A stretch of 64,000 bases of DNA from Paenibacillus lignilyticus (GTDB lineage Bacteria; Bacillota; Bacilli; Paenibacillales; Paenibacillaceae): the NCBI RefSeq assembly GCF_017942085.1, contig NZ_JAGKSP010000001.1, positions 806,001-870,000 on the forward strand, given 5' to 3'. Both the position numbers and the translations under genes were made by a program. The notes beneath the pieces are model-generated. The model saw only the letters and a list, made by a program, of their open reading frames with translations. It ran no database searches and was not told the DNA's origin. Shown piece after piece: positions 46,474 to 53,006 of this stretch (position 1 is the first letter of the stretch; every line of letters starts with the position of its first letter).

Positions 46474-47646
46474 TTAAGCTTCCTGCCTCATTTGCCGCCA
46501 TAACCAGACGAACGGCCTTAAGGGAAAGTATAGAAAATGCAATTGTTTCGGAAGCGGCATCGCCTCCGTATCCCTGAAGCTGGGATATAATTGGCCAACT
46601 ATATAAACCGACTTTTGCCGGGTCGTTTTCAATGCAAACAAGTAACGTTTATAGGTCTTGCCTAATTCTTGGGAGCTCGGCACAGGCGAGAAAGCGACGA
46701 TATCCCGGATGAAATAGAGCGAACGCTGAGCCAACTCGCGATGGTGGCTGCTGGTGATCATCGGTTTGGCGGAGCCTGGTATCGGCGTGCCAAGCAGTGT
46801 GGAAGCAAGAATTAGAGCCTGTCCTCCAAGCTGAAGGCATTCATAGCGTCGCATAAGCGAGATAAGCGTTTCAAAGTTTACGCCTTGGCGTACTAAGCGA
46901 TCAATATCCGCCAGCCAGCGGAGCCTGAACCAGCCGTGACGGGCGCCGTGCGAGACCAAATACATGAAGAGATCTTCGCTTCCCAGCATATAAATAATCT
47001 CATTTCTCATAAGCGTACTGCGTCTTCTCCGTTCCCAGAGCTCCTCGAATGAAGGTTCTTTGCCCATGTCGGAATTGAGACGCCAATGAAGCTCCACCTG
47101 AATCCTCGTTTGCGGGTGCGTATAGGAGATATGATGCATCTTCCACTTCCAATTGAATAACCGCGGAGCATGACTATCGCTCTCATAACCAAGCTCGGTC
47201 AACATCTCTTCTGCCTTTTCCACACCGTCCATTGGGACCAGAATGTCTAAATCCTTGGACGTTCGAAGCGAAACATCACCATATAGCAGATCGGCGAGCA
47301 CCGGTCCTTTAAGAACCAATGAAGGAATCGCTTTGTCCTGAAATGAGCTGCACAGAAGGCCCATTTCAGCGCTTAAACGGAGCATCTGAAGCGTATTCAT
47401 GCCGTAATCCCGATGAAGGGCTTGGGAGAAGTCGGCAGGAATCGAATTGTTGTTCTTCAGCTTCGAATACAGCTGCGGATAGACGCGATGATGTCGGATC
47501 AGCTTCAGAAGTTGATTCCAATCGATGACAGGCATCGATGGCTTGCCCCATTGCTGCGCCTGATCGGCATTCATCTGCATGAACGCCAGCATGATGTTTA
47601 ATTCTTCAGGAAAAGCGCTTAGATCCAGGGTGCGATTGTTCTCCAT
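46474..47646 (-). CDS. nucleotidyltransferase-family protein (NTP_transf_5-like)
   Basis: 390 residues. The core motif LKGPVLADLLYGD, then LRTSKDLDILVP, is the GS-like plus D-x-D pattern of polymerase-beta-type nucleotidyltransferases of the PF14907 class, often found in RiPP and lasso clusters. The C-terminal half is helical and basic (FVWLWRQMRQ). It lies 12 bases after B2 and before cyclase C1. The role is not established: it may nucleotidylate the peptide, add to the phosphate placed by the kinases, or act as a regulator. Confidence 0.82.
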   Translation of the reverse strand: MENNRTLDLSAFPEELNIMLAFMQMNADQAQQWGKPSMPVIDWNQLLKLIRHHRVYPQLYSKLKNNNSIPADFSQALHRDYGMNTLQMLRLSAEMGLLCSSFQDKAIPSLVLKGPVLADLLYGDVSLRTSKDLDILVPMDGVEKAEEMLTELGYESDSHAPRLFNWKWKMHHISYTHPQTRIQVELHWRLNSDMGKEPSFEELWERRRRSTLMRNEIIYMLGSEDLFMYLVSHGARHGWFRLRWLADIDRLVRQGVNFETLISLMRRYECLQLGGQALILASTLLGTPIPGSAKPMITSSHHRELAQRSLYFIRDIVAFSPVPSSQELGKTYKRYLFALKTTRQKSVYIVGQLYPSFRDTEAMPLPKQLHFLYFPLRPFVWLWRQMRQEA

Positions 47647-47658
47647 AACGGGACACTT

Positions 47659-48117
47659 TCATTCCTTTCCTTGCGTTTTGTCCGATCCGAATGCGGCCAC
47701 CATCGTGAACATTTTCATCTCCTCGGCTCCGGTCACATAGAATGGCCCGCTGCGCAGCCAAGCATGCGCGATCATGTTCCCCTGATCATCCCTCGCCGTA
47801 CCCAGGTAGAGCGTGCTTTCGATCTGGCGCCGTTTCAGCATTTTCTTGGCTGCGATCGCTCTGACCATACACTGGCTTTCCCAGATGGTATGACGGCTCA
47901 CCACCCGAATCGCTTGCGCAATTTGTCGGATCGGCATTTCGTTCGACGGATCATTCGCCAGCGGGGTTTCGGACATCCGCCCGCCCAAGGATGGCGCGAT
48001 CCGGGAGAACGGTAAGGTCTTCAATACTCGTGCCCAGCCTAAGTAAATGAACGCCTCGAGCATGACCCGTTTCTTCTCCGCAGGCAGAGCGAGAAACTTC
48101 CTAACGATGCGCTTCAA
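47659..48117 (-). CDS. lasso-peptide leader peptidase B2 (transglutaminase-like)
   Basis: 152 residues. The cysteine protease core is visible as WESQCMVRAIAAKKML (catalytic Cys), then HAWLRSGPFYV with the catalytic His; the third residue follows in the next strand. It cleaves the leader after the Thr-Met pair. It overlaps B1 by 17 bases. It is the only B2 in the cluster, so it must serve both precursors. Confidence 0.92.
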   Translation of the reverse strand: MKRIVRKFLALPAEKKRVMLEAFIYLGWARVLKTLPFSRIAPSLGGRMSETPLANDPSNEMPIRQIAQAIRVVSRHTIWESQCMVRAIAAKKMLKRRQIESTLYLGTARDDQGNMIAHAWLRSGPFYVTGAEEMKMFTMVAAFGSDKTQGKE

Positions 48118-48403
48118 GGTTCCGAACCTCGATTAGCGATTCCTGATGCATTTTCCGAAGGAAAGCCTCGACTTGTTCCTCACAGGCAGCACGTGTAACG
48201 TTATATTCCAATAGGAGCTTGTCTACCAATTGGCTAGCCGTAATCGGTGAAGTAAGGAGCTCCCAAATTCGGCCGCCAATCATGCCGAGATTGTAATATT
48301 TTCCGCTATCGATGCTGAACATCACTTTCTCCCCGTTCATGTCACTCACAATACTGCCAGGCGATTGGATAATCTGTTGTTCCGCCAAGTTCACGTTCGT
48401 CAC
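48101..48403 (-). CDS. lasso-peptide RiPP recognition element protein B1 (PqqD-like)
   Basis: 100 residues of the PqqD-like winged-helix fold: GEKVMFSIDSGKYYNLGMIGGRIWELL is the typical beta-hairpin and helix pattern (residues about 24-50). It binds the leader and presents it to B2. GTG start at 48403 behind AAAGGAGGCG, which lies in the end of kinase K2 (stop three bases upstream). Single copy in a cluster with two precursors whose leaders share EWQ-x-PTVE-x-LDV. Confidence 0.92.
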   Translation of the reverse strand: MTNVNLAEQQIIQSPGSIVSDMNGEKVMFSIDSGKYYNLGMIGGRIWELLTSPITASQLVDKLLLEYNVTRAACEEQVEAFLRKMHQESLIEVRNLEAHR

Positions 48404-48405
48404 GT

Positions 48406-49347
48406 TTATACGCCTCCTTTGTCAATGGTACGAATAATCTCAGCTGCGAGGTCTTGCGCCGTAAATCCGTTTGTTGGCCGAATGAGCTGATGTACGTTTA
48501 CCTGATCGGCCACGCCGGAAGCTATCTTGAAATGCCATTGCTCCAATCCCAGACGCGGGATCAGCATATTTCGGTACGTATGCATCAGCACGATGCGCAG
48601 TCGATCCAGATTGGACAACCGCCTGATCGAAACCGCTGGCTCAGATTCCGACTTTACCAATTCAAACAGTCCGGCAAGCGGGACGGGCTCGTTGCAAAAT
48701 CTTGAAAGTACCGGTACGGCAAATTTCGTCGTTTCCCGATAAACCGATTGATAGTGCCCGGATGCCAAACCCAGCTGATCGATGCTTTCCTGCCACAGCT
48801 TCTGCTGCGGATAAGACGGCATAACGACAAGCCTTCCTCCTTCACCCGCAAAGGAAACCGGGATGACATCGTCGCTTATCAGCTCATACCCTTTGCTTAC
48901 CAGCGTGGCGGCAAGCGTTGATTTGCCGGCTCCCGAATCGCCAAGAAACGCGTAGGCTTTGCCGCCTATCATAATGGCGCTTCCGTGCAAAGGCAGCACA
49001 TTGCGGATCATTAGCAGCGCGCCCATGCAGGTACCGAGCAAATACACACGCACCTTCTCTGGATCTGCGCCGGTAAGCGGAGCGACTGTAATTCGATATG
49101 CGTCTTCTATGCAATAAATAGCTGTCTCCGGAATGAGGAACAGGAATCGGCCGTCTTTGTACAAAAAGTTGCTGCCGCCAAGCTCAAGCTCTTCCCACAA
49201 CTTGTCTGGGCTAGCCGATTCAATGAAAACATCGGGGTGCTCCTTTTCCTTCATGGGACCGGACACAGGTAATTCAGGCAGCGGGATTGAACTCGATATC
49301 CGCATGTTGAAAGCCTTATATACCGTGTGTTCACTGGCAGATATCAG
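48406..49347 (-). CDS. HPr-kinase-like lasso-peptide kinase K2, probable CTG start
   Basis: 313 residues, paralogue of K1: P-loop FLGDSGAGKST, then LISDDVIPV, PSYPQQKLWQESID and QWHFK. There is no ATG, and upstream GTG/TTG codons are badly placed. AAAGGAG lies eight bases before a CTG at 49347; starting there the protein aligns end to end with K1 (HTVYKAF against RTIYRAF at the same distance from the start) and has the identical length of 313 residues. A GTG at 49356 abuts the ribosome site. Predicted to phosphorylate the C-terminal Ser of precursor A2, directly upstream. Confidence 0.85.
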   Translation of the reverse strand: MISASEHTVYKAFNMRISSSIPLPELPVSGPMKEKEHPDVFIESASPDKLWEELELGGSNFLYKDGRFLFLIPETAIYCIEDAYRITVAPLTGADPEKVRVYLLGTCMGALLMIRNVLPLHGSAIMIGGKAYAFLGDSGAGKSTLAATLVSKGYELISDDVIPVSFAGEGGRLVVMPSYPQQKLWQESIDQLGLASGHYQSVYRETTKFAVPVLSRFCNEPVPLAGLFELVKSESEPAVSIRRLSNLDRLRIVLMHTYRNMLIPRLGLEQWHFKIASGVADQVNVHQLIRPTNGFTAQDLAAEIIRTIDKGGV

Positions 49348-49381
49348 ATCAATCACTCCTTTCAGGGCAATAATAATAAAT

Positions 49382-49417
49382 CCCTTATACAATCCACTTG
49401 CGCGGATTGTATAAGGG
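49382..49417 (-). terminator. hairpin between precursor A2 and kinase K2
   Basis: A perfect 14-bp stem (49382-49395 with 49404-49417), followed on the minus strand by ATTTATTATTATT, 14 bases after the precursor stop. Same position and same CCCTTATAC arm start as the hairpin after A1. Confidence 0.75.
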
Positions 49418-49430
49418 CGCTTGGACCGAA

Positions 49431-49562
49431 CTAGCTCGGGTTATAGATGTCCATATCGTCAGTTGTTACAAAGTCAATATTCGACATCCCTTTTCCATAC
49501 ATCGTTTCGCTCACGTCAAGCATTTCAACAGTCGGAACTTGCCATTCTTTTTTGTTCGTCAT
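49431..49562 (-). CDS. lasso-peptide precursor A2
   Basis: 43 residues. GAGGGGGTG lies six bases before the ATG. Leader (1-21) has KKEWQVPTVEMLDV and ends SETM, with Thr at -2. The predicted core (22-43, 22 residues) begins YGKGMSNID: residue 1 is Tyr and Asp9 is the ring acid. The tail is acidic and ends IYNPS, so a C-terminal Ser is again available for a kinase. Flanked by cyclase C2 and kinase K2. The core is unlike A1 apart from Asp9 and the terminal Ser. Confidence 0.88.
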   Translation of the reverse strand: MTNKKEWQVPTVEMLDVSETMYGKGMSNIDFVTTDDMDIYNPS

Positions 49563-49630
49563 GGTTTTTCACCCCCTCTCAATGGAGTTAACGAGTTTTA
49601 TACTATTTTTAAAGAAAGTTATAAGGAAGA

Positions 49631-49665
49631 GCTCCGGGTTCAGGGATGTGCCTGCGGCCGCTGTT
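49631..49665. repeat. short element shared with 59.8 kb, upstream of precursor A2
   Basis: In the 222-base gap between cyclase C2 and A2. A 16-base identity (GGGTTCAGGGATGTGC, 49636-49651) lies inside a looser 35-base match to 59825-59860. The rest of the gap is AT-rich and holds a possible -10 (TATAAA, minus strand, about 49603-49598) for A2. Confidence 0.5.
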
Positions 49666-49784
49666 AAGCTTGTATTCTCTTTGGATTAGATTAGTCGGTA
49701 ACAATACAAGTTTAAAGGAGGCACGTAAACTCTCCGGCACAATCCCTTTCACCCTTACGTTCCTTATCATTTCTCTAAAATCTT

Positions 49785-51725
49785 TTAAAATCGTTTTAAG
49801 AACCGGTAGATGATCAGGCTGCGCATGAGCATTCGCATCTCCGGATGGAAAGCGTGCTCCGGGCGAGGCGTATCGCCAAGCCGAGAGACGGCGTCCCGGA
49901 TACGGTTGACGTGCAAGTACTGGGATGCTGCAGGATCGGTGCACAGCTGCCTCAGTTCATCGGTCAACGGCTTCCAGGATGGCGCGATGCGGTGCACCCA
50001 ATCCGCTCCTTGAATGCCGCGAATGCGCTGGTTCAGCCTTACCTCGTCGGGCAAATAATGCTTTGTCGCCCTCCGGATAAGCGCACGATCCAAGCCGCCC
50101 TGCACATACTGTTCCACCGGGACCGAGAAGCAGAACCGCACGACTCTGGGATCGCAGGTGGGATCGCGTTCCCATGCGCCGTAACGCAAGGACAATTTCG
50201 TTGCCGATGCGCCGTTCTTGTTCCCGACAGCAAGATCTTGCATCTTCTCCTTGCGCAGCTCCAGCGGATCGCTGATGGTAGAGCCGTTCACGCCGATTCG
50301 ATGCTCCTGCAGCTTGGCGAACACATCCGTTCGCCTCGCAAAATCGGGATGAATCAGCATCGTCGGAATAGCTTCCGGTTCGCTCGCCTGCTGCGAACGT
50401 TTAGCCAGAATCGGGAATGCCTGCTTGCCGATCACGGATAATAAGCGCGATCTGCTTATCCCTTTATTAACGCTGTACAGCTGAAGCTCCCGCAAGAATG
50501 CCAGCCATTTCAGTTTTCGGAGCAGCGTAGCGTAATAATAGAGCGCCGGCCCCCACGACACGGTAAAGTTTCCTCTTGCCCCGGTGAGCAGCACTCCTGC
50601 ACCTTGTCCGCCTGCTCGCTCGTGTATCCCTTTCAACCAGTAGGAATTCTCGAAGAATTTATAAGGCATCTCGAGCATGTCCAGCCACTCGTCTACTTCG
50701 GATAAAGGGCTGATCCCTTCGAAATCCATCGCTTGGTGCGAAATGTTGCCGACATGCCGGACCGTTGCATCAATGAACCGGCTTTCGTCGGCTGCTGTGC
50801 TGCTGGGCGTCCAATCGGTGAAATCGCCGGTCGGAATGTAGCTGTACGCATGCAAGGACTTCCCTTCCTCACGCAGTGCACGTGCGGCGAAGCTGGCGAC
50901 GGAGCCGGAGTCCAGTCCGCCGCTTAACGTTACCGCCACTTGACGATGCGTGCGCAGCCTTGACCTCACCGCTTCATCGAATACCTCCCGGAATGCCTCT
51001 TCATAGTCTTGATTCGAGGAGAGCCGAAGCATCGACCTCGGTTCCAAGGAACCGTACCTACTGAGCGAAACGCGTCCATCCGCGACCGTAATCGTATGAG
51101 CAGGCGGCAGCTGATGAATGTTCCGGTAAGGCGTGGAGGTGACGTCCGTCGACTCGAACATTTCCGGAATGGCCATAAACTCCGCAAGCCAAGGTTCATG
51201 AAGCGCTTTGACAACATCCGGTAAGGCGAATAACGGAGCAAGCGTCGTACCGAAAGCAAACCGATCGCGGCCTTGAACATAGTACAGCGAGCGATGCCCC
51301 AGCAAATCTCTGGCACCGAACAGCTCCTGCTTCGCTTTATCCCAGATCACGAATGCGAAATCGCCGATCAGATATTCCGGAGCATGGCGCCCCCATTTGC
51401 GATAGGCCAGCAGAATAAGCTCGCTGTCCGTAATTTTGCCGCGATGAGCGGGATAAACCTGCAGCAGCTCGAACAATTCCCGGCGATTGTCAAGGATGGC
51501 ATCGGCAACGATGCCAAGCTTGCGTTCGGCGTCGTAATAAGGCATTCGCTCGCCTACCGACTCGGGAGTGATCCACTTGGCCCGGCAGCCGAGGAAGACC
51601 GCGCCGTTCGTCCACGTTTGGGCATCATCGGCATCGTACCTCTCCATGGCTTCCATCATTCCGCTGCTGTCCCTGCTGCTGACCGGATGCCCGGTATGCT
51701 GATAAATGCCGACAATCGCGCTCAT
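49785..51725 (-). CDS. lasso-peptide macrolactam cyclase C2 (asparagine-synthetase-like)
   Basis: 646 residues, exactly the length of C1 and similar along its whole length. It starts MSAIVG with Ser2 in place of the glutaminase Cys; ATP loop TLSGGLDSGS; shared LLTGARGN, RYGAWERDPTCDPRVVRF and ADWVHR segments. The ATG overlaps the sulfotransferase stop as ATGA. Its ribosome site is weak, so translation probably depends on coupling. Predicted to close the Tyr1-Asp9 ring of precursor A2. Confidence 0.93.
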   Translation of the reverse strand: MSAIVGIYQHTGHPVSSRDSSGMMEAMERYDADDAQTWTNGAVFLGCRAKWITPESVGERMPYYDAERKLGIVADAILDNRRELFELLQVYPAHRGKITDSELILLAYRKWGRHAPEYLIGDFAFVIWDKAKQELFGARDLLGHRSLYYVQGRDRFAFGTTLAPLFALPDVVKALHEPWLAEFMAIPEMFESTDVTSTPYRNIHQLPPAHTITVADGRVSLSRYGSLEPRSMLRLSSNQDYEEAFREVFDEAVRSRLRTHRQVAVTLSGGLDSGSVASFAARALREEGKSLHAYSYIPTGDFTDWTPSSTAADESRFIDATVRHVGNISHQAMDFEGISPLSEVDEWLDMLEMPYKFFENSYWLKGIHERAGGQGAGVLLTGARGNFTVSWGPALYYYATLLRKLKWLAFLRELQLYSVNKGISRSRLLSVIGKQAFPILAKRSQQASEPEAIPTMLIHPDFARRTDVFAKLQEHRIGVNGSTISDPLELRKEKMQDLAVGNKNGASATKLSLRYGAWERDPTCDPRVVRFCFSVPVEQYVQGGLDRALIRRATKHYLPDEVRLNQRIRGIQGADWVHRIAPSWKPLTDELRQLCTDPAASQYLHVNRIRDAVSRLGDTPRPEHAFHPEMRMLMRSLIIYRFLKRF

Positions 51726-52966
51726 TTGTTCAGCCTGCCGTTATTGAAGTAGGTCGAAGCCAGCTGGGACAGTCGATTGCCGAAGGGAATCAGCATTTTC
51801 AGCCGATTGGCTTTGCGCTTCATGGTGTCGAGCTGCAGTTTCAGCTGCCTGCGCTCTTTGGCACTGTTCTCCAGACGTTTCTCAAGCATGCGCACGGTCA
51901 TCTGCAATTGAAGCTCCTCCGGATGCAGCCATTTATCATCATGGTACCGTTCAGGCAGCACAACATTTCCTGATGTACCCGAATCCGTTCGCATCTCGTA
52001 ATCGGCTTCCCACCTGCAGCCTGTCGCATCCGCCAGTTGCTTGGTGTACAGATCCATTAGCTCCGTATCCGGTTCAAGTTCGAAGCGTACGCCCGTGAGC
52101 TTCTCCGCTTCAGCCAGCTCCTCGCTGTACCCCAGATCATGAAAGAGTTGAGCGCCAAGCACTCGGCCGTACATTTCGATCTCCTGCTTGTCGAGCACGT
52201 CTTTCCAGATCGCGATGGAATCCTGATTCGCCTCCGAATGATTCGAAACAAACGGATCCCCTACCCCCATGCTGAAATACAAGTCAGACTTGGCGGTATT
52301 TCTAAAGTTCCCGTAAAGCTCCAGCCCTTCTTCATAGGCAACGCCCAGAAATCGGCACACCTCGATCATCTGCTCTCTCGGGCTCGCCACCAGCTTCTCG
52401 TAGGACAAACGGTGCGTGTAGGGATTAGCTTGAGCGAAGTAGCGGAAATAGCGGAACAACCCGATCGTCAGATCGGCAACCTTCATATCGAAGGTTCCAT
52501 TTCGCATGTCCTCCCTCAGATTGAAGCTTGTTCCCCGCTGTCCGTTCACCTTCTTATGGGAAGAGAGTACCGCGAACGGGTTGCGAATAAGCCAGATCCG
52601 ACGGGAGTGCGGAAACAGAGCATCCAGAAACTCCAGCAGATAATAATACCTGGGCGACTTGTCGATCACCATCTCCGCTCCGGCGCTGCTTTGCATTAAG
52701 CCGTTGTAGACCTGGAGGGCAAAAGCTCGGCAAGCCTGCTCATAGCTGTGTTGAGGCAGAACGCCGTTATAGAACTGATTAAGGATGCCTGTCCCGCCAT
52801 AAGCGCGGCGCTGCGGCGATTGCAGATCATACAAGCTCATCAGGAACCACATTTCCTGGGTGGCGAACAATTTACTGTGATTTTGGAGCATAACCGTGGC
52901 CAGAGAGCTTCCGCTCCTCGGCGTACAAAGTAGAAAAACAAGGTTGTTGCCGCTCGAATCGACCAA
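51722..52966 (-). CDS. PAPS-dependent sulfotransferase with C-terminal coiled coil
   Basis: 414 residues. The 5'-phosphosulfate loop LLCTPRSGSSL (residues 12-22) and the 3'-phosphate segment IRNPFAVLSSHKKV define a sulfotransferase (Sulfotransfer family). From about residue 340 a charged helical region (LEKRLENSAKERRQLK) looks like a coiled coil. TTG start at 52966 behind AAGGAGGT. It overlaps cyclase C2 by four bases and follows the exopolysaccharide genes by 40, so either the lasso peptide (Tyr or Ser) or the polysaccharide could be its substrate. Confidence 0.9.
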   Translation of the reverse strand: MVDSSGNNLVFLLCTPRSGSSLATVMLQNHSKLFATQEMWFLMSLYDLQSPQRRAYGGTGILNQFYNGVLPQHSYEQACRAFALQVYNGLMQSSAGAEMVIDKSPRYYYLLEFLDALFPHSRRIWLIRNPFAVLSSHKKVNGQRGTSFNLREDMRNGTFDMKVADLTIGLFRYFRYFAQANPYTHRLSYEKLVASPREQMIEVCRFLGVAYEEGLELYGNFRNTAKSDLYFSMGVGDPFVSNHSEANQDSIAIWKDVLDKQEIEMYGRVLGAQLFHDLGYSEELAEAEKLTGVRFELEPDTELMDLYTKQLADATGCRWEADYEMRTDSGTSGNVVLPERYHDDKWLHPEELQLQMTVRMLEKRLENSAKERRQLKLQLDTMKRKANRLKMLIPFGNRLSQLASTYFNNGRLNK

Positions 52967-53006
52967 CGTGTACCTCCTTCAAGGCAAGGATTGCGAAGCA
53001 ATCGGC

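Noticed and set aside
46405..46501. Longer N-terminus for cyclase C1
   Set aside because: It would overlap the nucleotidyltransferase-like gene and destroy the MSAIAG start that matches the paralogue C2.
49609..49944. 111-codon minus-strand frame between cyclase C2 and precursor A2
   Set aside because: Its first half lies inside C2 in another frame, and the remaining part has no ribosome site and no recognisable pattern.
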